NCBI GenBank assembly: GCA_020633055.1
Contig: JACKEJ010000008.1
Location: 186,001 to 250,000 of the forward strand
From: Sandaracinaceae bacterium
GTDB lineage: Bacteria > Myxococcota_A > Polyangia > Polyangiales > Houyiibacteriaceae
DNA length: 64,000 nt
Reading direction: 5' to 3'
The stretch's first letter is position 1. Every line of letters starts with the position of its first letter. The notes under the pieces were generated by a model. It saw only the letters and a program-made list of their open reading frames with translations, searched no databases and was not told the DNA's origin. Made by a program: the position numbers and the translations under genes. Below, one piece after another: positions 52,819 through 61,525 of the stretch.

Positions 52819-55800
52819 TCGCGCCCCCTCAGCACGCGCAGCTGGATCAGGCGCTGCCCGTGCACGGCTTCGTCCCCCGAGCCGCGCGCCTTCGACTCGG
52901 CGCGGCTCACCTTCGCGGCCACTCGCCGGCCCTCGCCGTGGCCACACACGCTCAGGTAGTCGCAGCGGTCGCAGGCGCTGTGCCCGCCGGTCTCGTCGGG
53001 GACGGGCGGGAGAAAGCCATCGGCGAGCGCGCCATCCACCGCGTCCAGCACCGCCCGCACCGCGGCGCGGGTGGTGTCGTCGAGGGGCACCTCGTTGGCG
53101 GTGAAGTCGCCGCGCGTCGTGCAGAAGTAGAGCCTCCCGCCGCTCACCTCGTCCTCCGGGAACAGCGCCTCGAGCGCCATGGCGTAGAGCGCGGGCTGCA
53201 GGGTCTGGCCGCCGCCGATGCGCAGCCGCGGCGCGCTCGTGTTGCGCCCGGTCTTGTAGTCGGTCGCGCGCAGCGTGCGCCCGCGGCGCTCCACCAGGTC
53301 GATCGACCCGCGCAGCAGCAGCCCCGCGGAGAGGGCGAGGGGCTCCGTGCGCGACGCCGTGTCGAGATCACCGCTGCGGGGCAGACCAAAGGCCAGCTCG
53401 AAGTGCGTCTGCACGAAGGCCCCACCTGCCTCGGGCTCGGCCAGACGCGCCACCCACTCGAGCAGGTCCAGGTGGATGACCTCGACATGCGCGCGGAACA
53501 CGTCCTCGATGGCCGGTGCTAGGCGCTCGCGGTACTCGCGCTCCACCTCGGCGAAGCAGCGCTCCACCTCGGCGCGCGCCTGCGGCAGGCTCGCTCGCGT
53601 GATGGGCAGGAGCTCGCGGTCGCGCAGCGCCCGCAGGACACGGAACTGCACCTCGTGGATGAAGCTGCCGCGCGTCAGCGGGTCGAGCCCCTCCACGCGC
53701 TCCGGCACCTCGCGCGGCGAGAGGCGCGCGATGGAGTGCAGGTAGAACTGGTAGGGGCAGCGGGCATAGCGCTCGAGCGCCGTGGCGCTGTAGGCCCGCG
53801 CGGCGAGGCGGTGCTTGGCCAGCGCTGCGGCGGCGCGCTCACTGGGCTGCACGAGCCCGTCCTCCGAGACGAAGCGCCGCACCCCGTGACGGCGCGCCCG
53901 CGCCCGCAGCGCGCGCCCGAGGTGCGGGTTGGCGTCCAGCAGGTAGCGCGCCGCTCCCTGGGCGTCGGCAGGCTGCGTCAGCGCGCGCGCCAACGTGGCC
54001 AGGTCGTACTCGGCGTCGTCGATGGCGTCGCTGGGCTGCTCCGGGGCCGGCCACCCCAGGCGGCTGGCCGCGCCGTGCGAAGCCCGCGCCTCCAGCGCGT
54101 GGAAGTCGGGCAGCGAACCCTCGGCCGCGCGCACCACCTCCAGCCCGTAGAACGACGGCACGCGCGGGCGCCCGCGCTCGGTGTCGACGCGCGGCCAGCT
54201 GAGCACCACGGCACGCTCCGCCGCGCCCACCGCCAGGTGCAACGCGAGGCGTTCGTCGGCCACCCGGTCCGTCAGCGTGGGCAGCGCCGAGGAGAGCTCG
54301 GTCCGCACGGCGTCCAGCAGGATCGGGTCCTCCAGCACCTTCTTGGGGAAGAGCTTCTCGGCCAGCCCGGGCACGAAGACCACGTCGAACGCCATGCCGC
54401 GAGCTTCGTCGGGCGTCCCCACGAAGAGCTTGCCAGCCAGCTGCGTGCTCGGCGGGTCGCGCAGCTCGCCCAGTCGCTCGCCGAGCACCAGGCGCACCTC
54501 GGTGAGCGACACCGGGCCTACGTCGCCCATGGGCTCCAGCTCCGCCAGCGCGCGTAGCACGGGTAACGGCTCGCGCAGGGCGCGCGTCGCGAGGCGCGTC
54601 AGGGCCGTGACCCACGTGCCCCAGCTGGCGCTACTCGGGAGCGCGTCCAGCTCGTCCAGCAGCGGCAGCACGAAGGCGCACAGCGCGTCCAGGCTGGCCA
54701 GCTTGTGCGAGAGCCCACGGGCCCGTGGTGCGTCCGGGGACTCGGACAGCACCTCGGCCAGGCGCAGCTCGAGCTCGGCGCGCAGGCCCGTCAGGCGTGT
54801 GGTCCAGCGCTCGCGGCCGCTCACCGCACGACACTCGATCAGGAGCGCCTCCCAGGTGCGCGGCGCGCGCAGTCGCCGTCCGCCCGACGACTCGCCAGCG
54901 ATGCTCCCGTCCCCGCTCCACATGACGCCCGCCCCCGCCTCGCCGCTCGACTCGGCATCCGGCCTCAGGTCGCCGTTCGACGCGCGCGTCGCGCCCCCTT
55001 CCCCGCTCGGGACCGGTGCACCGCTCGCGCGTACCTCGGGCCAGTGCGGCTCATCGTCCGCGCCCTCGTCAAAGTCGTCGTCCCCATCCTCCGGCCCCGA
55101 TTCCCCACGCTCGTCGCCACGCAAGCGCACCAGGGCGCTCGGGAGGAAGGCCTCATCGGGAGGCACGAAGGCCGCGCTGGGCGAGGCGGCCGCTGGAGGC
55201 GCACCGTCCTCGCTGCGGGGCAGCACTCCCAGGGACAGGTACTCGCCCAACGCGCGCGCCGACAGCCCCTCGGCGACGCAGTCCAACAGCGCCAGCAGCG
55301 CGCGCCCGCCGGGCTCGGGGCGCCGTGCGCCGTGCGTCACGTGGAGCGGAATGCCCGCCCGCCGCAGCGCCTCGCGCAGGTGCGCCTGGTAGGCCTCGGG
55401 GCTGCGCAGGAGCACCGCCATGCGCTCGAAGGGCACGCCCTCGCGCGCGTACTCGAGGGCCAGGCGCGCCAGCTCGATGCACTCGCGGCTCTCGCCGGGG
55501 GCGCTCAGCAGCCGCACGCTGCGGTCCTCGGCGGGAGGGTCTGGCCGCTGCGCCGCGGAGGTGGCGACGGGCGCGGACTCCGGACCAGCCGGAGACGAAC
55601 TCGTGCGCTCGGCGTTGTCCGCTGGCGTCGAGGCAGCCTGGGATGCAGCCGTCGGCTCGGTGTCGCGCGCCGGCGCACGTTCCCGGTCCTCGGGGGCGAA
55701 CAGGTCGTGCACCAAGCGCGTAAGGGCGATGGGCGGCCCTTGCGACTCGAGCGCGTCGGCCTCGGGCAGCCCCGCCCGCACACACGCCGCGCGGGTGGCG

Positions 55801-56456
55801 ACGTCGCCCGTGGGCACGAGCGCACACGAGTCGACGTGTGCGCCCAGCAGCGTCGCGAGCAGGCGCGCCTCGAGCGGGGAGCGCACGGGCAGATCCAGCG
55901 CGAGCACCGGGAGACCCAGCAACGGATGCGCCCGCTCGGCAGCACGCGCGCACGCGGCGCTCAGCAGCTCGGCGCGCGTGGACACTCCGTACGATGCGCA
56001 CGCGGCACGCAGGGCGTGACCCACCACGCGCAGGTCGGCGGCCTGGTCCGGGAGGGTGTCGAGCGAGACCTCCGCCAGCTCGAGGTCGCGCAGGGTGCGC
56101 ACCAGCGCCCGGGGCAGGCCGGGACGGTGCGCCACCGGCGTGAAGCGCCCCAGCCGTCCGGCCTGCGCCAGCTCGAACACGACGCGCGCGGCCAGCGCCT
56201 CCATGGCGAGGGGCGAGGCCGGCGTGCGCCCCTGCGCGGCCAGCTGCGGCAGGCCCAGCTGCGCGGCCAGCTGTCCCAGCGTGAGACGATGCCACCCGAA
56301 GGCGGCCTCGCGCCCCCGCATGGCGTCACGCAGCAGGGCGTTGGCGGCGCTCAGCGTGGGCGCGAGCACGATGCCCTCGGCCCCCTGCGGGAGCTGCTGC
56401 ACCCAGCGCACCGCCTCCTGGCGACGCACCGAGGCGGACGGGTGGTGCCTCAGCAT
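52815..56456 (-). CDS. addB: AddB-type nuclease subunit with Fe-S cysteines
   Basis: The 1213-residue partner of the helicase has a helicase-like N-terminal half with no visible Walker A, a large acidic and Pro/Ser-rich insertion (about 430-530), and a C-terminal PD-(D/E)XK nuclease with GSIDLVE and ATDYKTG. Four cysteines suited to a 4Fe-4S cluster frame the nuclease: one in YARCPYQFYLH (about residue 899) and three in CDRCDYLSVCG near 1160, as in AddB. This matches the AddAB type more than RecBCD. It starts eight bases after an extended GATAGT box, divergent from the reductase gene. Confidence 0.87.
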   Translation of the reverse strand: MLRHHPSASVRRQEAVRWVQQLPQGAEGIVLAPTLSAANALLRDAMRGREAAFGWHRLTLGQLAAQLGLPQLAAQGRTPASPLAMEALAARVVFELAQAGRLGRFTPVAHRPGLPRALVRTLRDLELAEVSLDTLPDQAADLRVVGHALRAACASYGVSTRAELLSAACARAAERAHPLLGLPVLALDLPVRSPLEARLLATLLGAHVDSCALVPTGDVATRAACVRAGLPEADALESQGPPIALTRLVHDLFAPEDRERAPARDTEPTAASQAASTPADNAERTSSSPAGPESAPVATSAAQRPDPPAEDRSVRLLSAPGESRECIELARLALEYAREGVPFERMAVLLRSPEAYQAHLREALRRAGIPLHVTHGARRPEPGGRALLALLDCVAEGLSARALGEYLSLGVLPRSEDGAPPAAASPSAAFVPPDEAFLPSALVRLRGDERGESGPEDGDDDFDEGADDEPHWPEVRASGAPVPSGEGGATRASNGDLRPDAESSGEAGAGVMWSGDGSIAGESSGGRRLRAPRTWEALLIECRAVSGRERWTTRLTGLRAELELRLAEVLSESPDAPRARGLSHKLASLDALCAFVLPLLDELDALPSSASWGTWVTALTRLATRALREPLPVLRALAELEPMGDVGPVSLTEVRLVLGERLGELRDPPSTQLAGKLFVGTPDEARGMAFDVVFVPGLAEKLFPKKVLEDPILLDAVRTELSSALPTLTDRVADERLALHLAVGAAERAVVLSWPRVDTERGRPRVPSFYGLEVVRAAEGSLPDFHALEARASHGAASRLGWPAPEQPSDAIDDAEYDLATLARALTQPADAQGAARYLLDANPHLGRALRARARRHGVRRFVSEDGLVQPSERAAAALAKHRLAARAYSATALERYARCPYQFYLHSIARLSPREVPERVEGLDPLTRGSFIHEVQFRVLRALRDRELLPITRASLPQARAEVERCFAEVEREYRERLAPAIEDVFRAHVEVIHLDLLEWVARLAEPEAGGAFVQTHFELAFGLPRSGDLDTASRTEPLALSAGLLLRGSIDLVERRGRTLRATDYKTGRNTSAPRLRIGGGQTLQPALYAMALEALFPEDEVSGGRLYFCTTRGDFTANEVPLDDTTRAAVRAVLDAVDGALADGFLPPVPDETGGHSACDRCDYLSVCGHGEGRRVAAKVSRAESKARGSGDEAVHGQRLIQLRVLRGRE

Positions 56457-56499
56457 GCGCGCGGACTATCGCACGGTTCGCGTGCTACCTTCACCCACC
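56457..56499. promoter_or_regulatory. 43-bp divergent promoter region (addB and reductase)
   Basis: A minus-strand TGC-GATAGT (56473-56465) ends eight bases before addB. A plus-strand TGC-TACCTT (56483-56491) ends eight bases before the ATG at 56500. The -35 region of each promoter would lie over the -10 region of the other, so polymerase could not occupy both at once. Confidence 0.5.
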
Positions 56500-57672
56500 A
56501 TGTCGTCTGCTGCGCGCCCCTATGACATCGTCGTGTTCGGAGCCACGGGCTTCACTGGTCAGCTGGTGGTGCGCCACCTTGCGCAGGCGGCCCCCGAGGG
56601 CGTGCGCTGGGCCGTCGCGGGCCGCAACCCGCAGAAGCTCGCGAGCGTGCTGCGCGACGCCGGCGTGGAGGTGCCCGTGCTGCACGCCGACGTCAGCGAC
56701 CCGGCCTCGCTGCGCGGCCTCGCCGAGTCCACGCGCGTGGTGCTCACCACCGTCGGGCCCTACGTCGAGCACGGCCCGCCCCTGGTCGCGGCCTGCGTCG
56801 CGGCCGGCGCGGACTACGTCGACATCACGGGCGAGCCCGAGTTCGTGGAGCAGATGATCGACCAGCATCACGCCGAGGCGGCCGAGAAGGGGCTGCGCAT
56901 CGTGTCGTGCTGCGGGTTCGACAGCATCCCGCACGACCTCGGCGCCTACTTCACCGTGCAGCGCTTCCAGACCCCGGTGCCCATCGTGTGCCGCGGCTTC
57001 GTACGCGCCGCCGGTCAAGCGTCGGGCGGCACTTGGCACAGCGCCATCGGCGCCTTCGCCAACGCCCGCAAGGACGCGGCCCGTCGCAAGCAGCGCGCCC
57101 GGCCGTCCCGACCCACGGGGCGCCGTGTGCGCGCCGACCCGATGCGCGTCTTCCACGAGGCGTCCATCGGCGCCTGGGCCGTGCCGCTGCCCACCATCGA
57201 CCCGGTCATCGTGCGCCGCAGCGCCGCCGCCATGCCCGCCTTCGGGCCGGACTTCACCTACGGCCACTACGTGCGCGTGAACGAGCTGCCCGTGGCGCTG
57301 GCGGGCATCGCCGGGGTGGGCGCGCTGGCCGTGCTGGCCCAGGTCCCGCCGGCCAAGGCGCTGCTGCTCAAGGCGCGCGCGCGGGGCGAAGGGCCCAGCG
57401 AGAGCGAGCGCGCCCAGAGCTGGTTCAACGTGCGCTTCATCGCCGAGGGTGGCGGGCAGCGCGTGGTCACCGAGGTGGCCGGCGGCGACCCGGGCTACGA
57501 CGAGACCAGCAAGATGATCGCCGAGTCCGCCCTGTGTCTGGTGCTGGACCGCGACCGCCTGCCGCCGCACACGGGCGTCATCACGCCGGCCATGGCCATG
57601 GGCAACGCGCTCATCGAGCGGCTGCGCGCGCAGGGGCTCACGTTCGACGTGATCGAGGATTCGCACCCCTAG
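56500..57672 (+). CDS. Saccharopine dehydrogenase-like NAD(P)-binding reductase (trans-acting enoyl reductase type)
   Basis: The 390-residue protein has a Rossmann start VVFGATGFTGQLVVRHLA (14-20 for the loop) and AVAGRNPQKL, which suits NADP. VLTTVGPYVEHGPPLVAACV and DITGEPEFVEQM are hallmarks of the trans-acting enoyl reductases related to saccharopine dehydrogenase. CGFDSIPHDLGAY follows. The mycobacterial homologue acts in lipid synthesis; the substrate here is unknown. A hydrophobic stretch (LPVALAGIAGVGALAVLAQV) might touch a membrane. Its 3' end overlaps the convergent downstream gene by 35 bp. Confidence 0.9.
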   Translation: MSSAARPYDIVVFGATGFTGQLVVRHLAQAAPEGVRWAVAGRNPQKLASVLRDAGVEVPVLHADVSDPASLRGLAESTRVVLTTVGPYVEHGPPLVAACVAAGADYVDITGEPEFVEQMIDQHHAEAAEKGLRIVSCCGFDSIPHDLGAYFTVQRFQTPVPIVCRGFVRAAGQASGGTWHSAIGAFANARKDAARRKQRARPSRPTGRRVRADPMRVFHEASIGAWAVPLPTIDPVIVRRSAAAMPAFGPDFTYGHYVRVNELPVALAGIAGVGALAVLAQVPPAKALLLKARARGEGPSESERAQSWFNVRFIAEGGGQRVVTEVAGGDPGYDETSKMIAESALCLVLDRDRLPPHTGVITPAMAMGNALIERLRAQGLTFDVIEDSHP

Positions 57673-58390
57673 GCGGCGCGTCCGCACGGCTGGGCGCACC
57701 CTTGCTGGGCGCGCCTTTGCTCGCGGCGCCCTTGTCCTGGTCCGCGGCCAGCTGGCTGAGCCGCCCGCCGACGGCGTAGAGCACCTGGGCCGCCCGGTTC
57801 GAGTCCACCTCGACACGGATGCGTTCGTTCCCGCCCTCGTCGATGACGATGCTGACCTTGCCGGGCAGCTCCTTCTCGGCGAGGGCCGTCTCCGAGCGCA
57901 CGAACACGGCGACCGTCTCCTCCGACAGCTGGCGCAGCTGGTCCTCGCGCAGGCCCAGCTGGACTGCCCCGTGCCGGGCCAGCTCGCGGGCGCGCGCAGG
58001 GGCCAAGCCGAGCGCGACGTCCACGAAGGCATCGAAGCTGACGAACGAGCGGCCACGGTGCTGCCCCGTGAGGATGGCCTCCGCCAGCAGGCGCGCGAGG
58101 TGGTCGCGGTCTTCGCCGGCCGAGGCGCTCTCGTCGCTCAGTGAGGGGAGCAGCGCCTCCATCGTCTCGCAGCGGCGGTCGTGGAAGTCCCGCGCGTCCA
58201 GGTTGCGCACGCCGGGGATGGTGGCGCTGGGTCTCGGATCCTGGAGCCGCGGGCGGTCTGGGCGCGCCGGCCGGTAGCGGCCTTCGTCGCCCCGCGCGAA
58301 CGCCTCGAGGTCGGCGGGCAGTCGCTTGCGGTCTTCTTTTCCGCGCCGGACGACGGGGGCGGCCTTGGGGGGGGCCTTTCGGGTAGCCAT
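57638..58390 (-). CDS. Basic protein of unknown function
   Basis: The 250-residue cytosolic protein has a basic, Ala/Lys/Pro-rich start (MATRKAPPKAAPVVRRGKED), a helical middle with FHDRRCETMEALLPSLSDE and FDAFVDVALGLAPARAREL, and a C-terminal domain with VSIVIDEGGNERIRVEVDSN. It closes with a Lys/Ala/Ser/Pro tail containing GAASKGAPSKGAPS repeats. I do not recognise the family; the ends look nucleic-acid-binding by charge. The ATG at 58390 is chosen because the repeat array lies directly upstream and is not coding. It overlaps the reductase gene tail by 35 bp. Confidence 0.75.
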   Translation of the reverse strand: MATRKAPPKAAPVVRRGKEDRKRLPADLEAFARGDEGRYRPARPDRPRLQDPRPSATIPGVRNLDARDFHDRRCETMEALLPSLSDESASAGEDRDHLARLLAEAILTGQHRGRSFVSFDAFVDVALGLAPARARELARHGAVQLGLREDQLRQLSEETVAVFVRSETALAEKELPGKVSIVIDEGGNERIRVEVDSNRAAQVLYAVGGRLSQLAADQDKGAASKGAPSKGAPSRADAPPRGANPRSRRT

Positions 58391-58434
58391 GGCCGCGTTA
58401 TGGCGCGCCCGGGCGGTGCGGGCCAGCACTCGAT

Positions 58435-58708
58435 CGCCCACGCGGGACCCGCTCACGAGGGGCCGGTCGCCCACGCGGGGCCAGCTCACGAGGGGCCGGT
58501 CGCCCACGCGGGGCCAGCTCACGAGGGGCCGGTCGCGCAGGCGCTCCCTGCGGGGCCCCCGGAGAAAGCTGCACTTCGTTTGCTTTCTCGGTCCCCCCAA
58601 CCCTCGCCCACGCGGGGCCAGCTCACGAGGGGCCGGTCGCGCAGGCGCTCCCTGCGGGGCCCCCGGAGAAAGCTGCACTTCGTTTGCTTTCTCGGTCCCC
58701 CCAACCCC
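58435..58708. repeat. Tandem repeat array, left arm of an inverted cluster
   Basis: A 33-bp unit (starting CGCCCACGCGGG and ending AGGGGCCGGT) occurs at 58435, 58468, 58501 and 58605. After the last two copies comes a 71-bp unit containing GAGAAAGC-12-GCTTTCTC, so a 104-bp block is repeated in full at 58501-58604 and 58605-58708. The same units occur inverted at 61281-61521. The array ends 23 bp before the 25-bp inverted arm. Copies are near-identical, suggesting recent spread or gene conversion. Confidence 0.9.
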
Positions 58709-58730
58709 CTCGTGAGCGGGCCCCACGTGG

Positions 58731-58755
58731 GCTACTAGGCTCGACTGGTGTCCGT
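58731..58755 (+). repeat. Inner inverted-repeat arm, left
   Basis: This 25-bp stretch is the perfect reverse complement of 61234-61258. It is followed by GGGTGGGG, matched by CCCCACCC on the other side. A partial third copy (TAGGCTCGACTG) lies inside the cassette at 59059-59070. Confidence 0.85.
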
Positions 58756-59248
58756 TGAGCGGGTGGGGATCGAGCGGGGCGTGACGTGCCCAGTGGGGAG
58801 CGCACGGCCGTGCTCGGGGCCTTGCTTTCGCAGCGGTTGACTCCTACCCCTGGGTGCTTGCTTCACGCGAGTGAAACCCGGAACGCACTTCCGATCGGCG
58901 GCACTAGAGCGCAGATCAGGATCGCCGCAAGATGCTGGCGCCGGACGAAGGTTCGCAGGCAAGGCGCGACGACGAGTCGATGCGTGCATCGGCGAGGAGG
59001 GGACCCGCCTGCGGGCCTTCGGACAAGCCAGGGCTTGCGCCGAACCTGCATCGCGCTCTAGGCTCGACTGATTCCGGGGTGCGGTTCGGCGGGGGCGCGA
59101 CGGGACCCGTGGAGAGTGTGAGGGTTTGCTCGGGGTCACTGGGCGCGGCGGATCAGCCCGACGGATTGAGGGGTGGGCGCCGCTTTGCGGGCGGGGGCGG
59201 GTGTGCCGGAAAGATCCCCCATGACCGGACTCCTGCTAATGTGTCGCG
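58756..59248. other. Non-coding stretch between the left repeats and the DUF4215 gene
   Basis: No convincing gene is seen. It contains CTAGAGCGC (58904-58912) and its inverse (59053-59061), and a partial copy of the inner inverted arm. The last dozen bases hold the TGC-TAATGT promoter box. Confidence 0.6.
59234..59242 (+). promoter_or_regulatory. Extended -10 box (TGC-TAATGT), leaderless start
   Basis: TGC-TAATGT ends six bases before the ATG at 59249. No Shine-Dalgarno sequence is present. Confidence 0.5.
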
Positions 59249-60901
59249 ATGACGCGCGCCCGCCTTGGGTTGGTCTTGCTGCTCTTCATCACAGGCTGCG
59301 GAGGCTCTAGCGGCGTCGCCGACGCTGGCGGTGACGCCGGTGCCCGGCCGGATGGCGCGACTGGCGCGATGTGCGGCGATGGCATGGTGGACCCTGGCGA
59401 GACCTGCGACTTCGGCGCGGGGAACTCGGACAGCATCCCCAACCGCTGCCGGCTCGACTGCACGGATGCGCGCTGCGGCGACGGTGTCGTCGACGTAGAC
59501 GAGACGTGCGACGACGGCCCAGCCAACTCGGACTCCGTGCCCGACGCGTGCCGCACGAACTGTGCGCTGGCGTCCTGCGGGGACGGTGTCATGGACCCCG
59601 GCGAGGCCTGCGACGAGGGCGCCGACAACGGCGACGCGCCGGACGGCTGCCGGGCAACGTGCGTGCTGCCCCACTGCGGAGACGGCGTGGTGGACAGTGG
59701 CGAGGCGTGCGACGCCGGCGCCGACAACTCGGACACGGCGCCCGACGCGTGTCGGACGAGCTGCGCGCTCGCGGGCTGCGGGGACGGCGTGGTGGACGTG
59801 GGCGACGCGTGTGACGACGGGAACGACGCCTACGGTGACGGCTGCGCGGCGTGTGCGGTCGAGCAGACGTGCGCGCTCGCCCTGGAGCTCCGAGTAGAAG
59901 GTCAGATGCAGACGTGGACGGTCGCGACGCGGGTCTTCGACGCCGAGGCGGGCACGCTGGCGGACGTCGATCCGGCCGCCGCGGCGCCGGGCACAGTCGA
60001 CATCACGCAGGCGTTCGCGTCGCCCACGCTGATCGCGATCTGCGAGAACGACGCGTACGTCCTCGTGCAGGCGTCGACCTCCTCGGGGTCGATCCTGCAC
60101 GTGCGCCTCGCCCCCGACGGCACGGTCGCGTCGACGTCGGCCCCGATGCCGTTCGACGCTGGCTACGGGGTGGCGTGCGCGCCGGGCACGCGGGTCTTGC
60201 ACGCCATCTCCCTCGCTGGGACGTATGTCCATCACGCGTTCCCGATCGCCGAGGACGGGACGCTCGGAGACGACGCCACGCTGACCACGTCCGTCCCGCC
60301 GGCGCAGACGTCCACGCAGGTCGTGTTCGCGGTGGACGGGTCCGGGGATGTGTGGGTGGGTGCTGGTTCCATCCAGACGACGCTCCCCCAGTCCCGACTC
60401 GCGGTCTTGCGCGACACGGGCACGGGATACGAGGAGGTGGCCGCGTCGAACATGCCGACAGTCCTCCTGCTCGGCGGCGCCGCACGGCCAAGCGGCGGAC
60501 TCCTGGCCGGCTACTCGACGTTCCCCAGCGACAGCTGCATCGGGACGTTCGTCACCAATGGTCACAGCATCGGGCAGGCGGGCGCCCCCTCGTGCTCGCC
60601 GACCATCTCCGGGCTCGGCCGGCTGCGGGTCTCGCGCTCCGGAGACGCGGTCTTCGCCGCAAGCCCCATGAGCACGTCGCTGTGGGCCGAGATTGACGAG
60701 TTCGGGACGATCGGCACACTGGCGACCAACGGCCCGAGCGCCATCGCGATGGCCCCCACGCTCGACGGAGACCACTTCGTGGTCGGGGGCATCGGGACCT
60801 ACGCCGTGCTCCGCACCGGGGACCGCTCGTTCACCAGCGTCGCCACGGCCGACCCAGTCGGAGCCCCGATGGCCGTCGAGGCCTTCGGCTGCTCGCGCTG
60901 A
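59249..60901 (+). CDS. Lipoprotein with DUF4215 Cys-rich repeats and propeller-like domain
   Basis: The 550-residue lipoprotein (MTRARLGLVLLLFITGC, Cys17) has five DUF4215-type repeats from about residue 40 to 200, each beginning C-G-D-G..D.GE.CD.G (for example CGDGVVDSGEACDAG and CGDGVVDVGDACDDG). The remaining 340 residues look like a beta-propeller (DGSGDVWVGAGSIQ, SRSGDAVFAASP) with few cysteines. It is an extracellular surface protein, and its ligand is unknown. It is the only gene between the two inverted repeat clusters (58.4-58.8 and 61.2-61.5 kb), so the gene may have moved or multiplied with them. Confidence 0.87.
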   Translation: MTRARLGLVLLLFITGCGGSSGVADAGGDAGARPDGATGAMCGDGMVDPGETCDFGAGNSDSIPNRCRLDCTDARCGDGVVDVDETCDDGPANSDSVPDACRTNCALASCGDGVMDPGEACDEGADNGDAPDGCRATCVLPHCGDGVVDSGEACDAGADNSDTAPDACRTSCALAGCGDGVVDVGDACDDGNDAYGDGCAACAVEQTCALALELRVEGQMQTWTVATRVFDAEAGTLADVDPAAAAPGTVDITQAFASPTLIAICENDAYVLVQASTSSGSILHVRLAPDGTVASTSAPMPFDAGYGVACAPGTRVLHAISLAGTYVHHAFPIAEDGTLGDDATLTTSVPPAQTSTQVVFAVDGSGDVWVGAGSIQTTLPQSRLAVLRDTGTGYEEVAASNMPTVLLLGGAARPSGGLLAGYSTFPSDSCIGTFVTNGHSIGQAGAPSCSPTISGLGRLRVSRSGDAVFAASPMSTSLWAEIDEFGTIGTLATNGPSAIAMAPTLDGDHFVVGGIGTYAVLRTGDRSFTSVATADPVGAPMAVEAFGCSR

Positions 60902-61233
60902 ACCACTGGGACCCGTCTTGTGGGAATCTCCGGGCTGTGGACGGGCCTGTCCGTACGGCGCACGTCGTGATTCCCTAGCAGCCACGATGGATGTCGAAGG
61001 GGAGCGCGCGGGCTTCGGCCCGTCCCGCTGGCTTCCGTGTCCGTTGGATGGGGATTCCGCGTGCGCTGAGTTCAGTCGCCGCACAGATGGCCCCCGCCGC
61101 GGTGCTTAGTGCAGCGCAGTGCGATCCTCCCGCCCGCATGACGGCCGAGTCCGCAGAAGGCGCGTCGCACCACGCCAATGTTGAGTGTGACCCCGCGAAC
61201 CGCAGGCGGAACTCTCGGGACCCCACCCGTCCC
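60902..61233. other. Non-coding stretch after the DUF4215 gene
   Basis: I see no gene and no clear terminator. It leads into the right inverted arm at 61234. Confidence 0.6.
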
Positions 61234-61258
61234 ACGGACACCAGTCGAGCCTAGTAGC
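61234..61258 (-). repeat. Inner inverted-repeat arm, right
   Basis: This is the exact reverse complement of 58731-58755. It marks the right side of the 2.5-kb cassette. Confidence 0.85.
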
Positions 61259-61280
61259 CCGGGCGGTACCCGCCCGCGAG

Positions 61281-61521
61281 GGGGTTGGGGGGACCGAGAA
61301 AGCAAACGAAGTGCAGCTTTCTCCGGGGGCCCCGCAGGGAGCGCCTGCGCGACCGGCCCCTCGCGGGCGGGTGCCGTCCGGGCGAGGGTTGGGGGGACCG
61401 AGAAAGCAAACGAAGTGCAGCTTTCTCCGGGGGCCCCGCAGGGAGCGCCTGCGCGACCGGCCCCTCGCGGGCTGGCCCCACGTGGGCGATCGGCCCCTCG
61501 CGGGCTGGCCCCGCGTGGGCG
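61281..61521. repeat. Tandem repeat array, right arm of the inverted cluster
   Basis: Inverted copies of the left units: the 71-bp unit at 61281-61351 and 61385-61455 (one base different at the start), and the 33-bp unit at 61352-61384, 61456-61488 and 61489-61521. The 33-bp copies differ from each other more than those on the left. The array ends five bases before the stop of the next lipoprotein gene, so it may also lie in that gene's 3' untranslated region. Confidence 0.9.
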
Positions 61522-61525
61522 CCAG

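Noticed and set aside
58391..58434. Upstream extension of the gene at 57638-58390 into the repeats
   Set aside because: The frame stays open through the array only because the repeats lack stops; the translated repeat is Arg/Pro-rich and not conserved in form.
58435..58708. CRISPR-like tandem repeats
   Set aside because: The units follow each other directly without unique spacers, there are no cas genes, and the same units occur inverted elsewhere.
58435..61521. Insertion sequence bounded by the inverted repeats
   Set aside because: No transposase or recombinase frame lies between the arms, and the arms are tandem arrays rather than simple terminal repeats.
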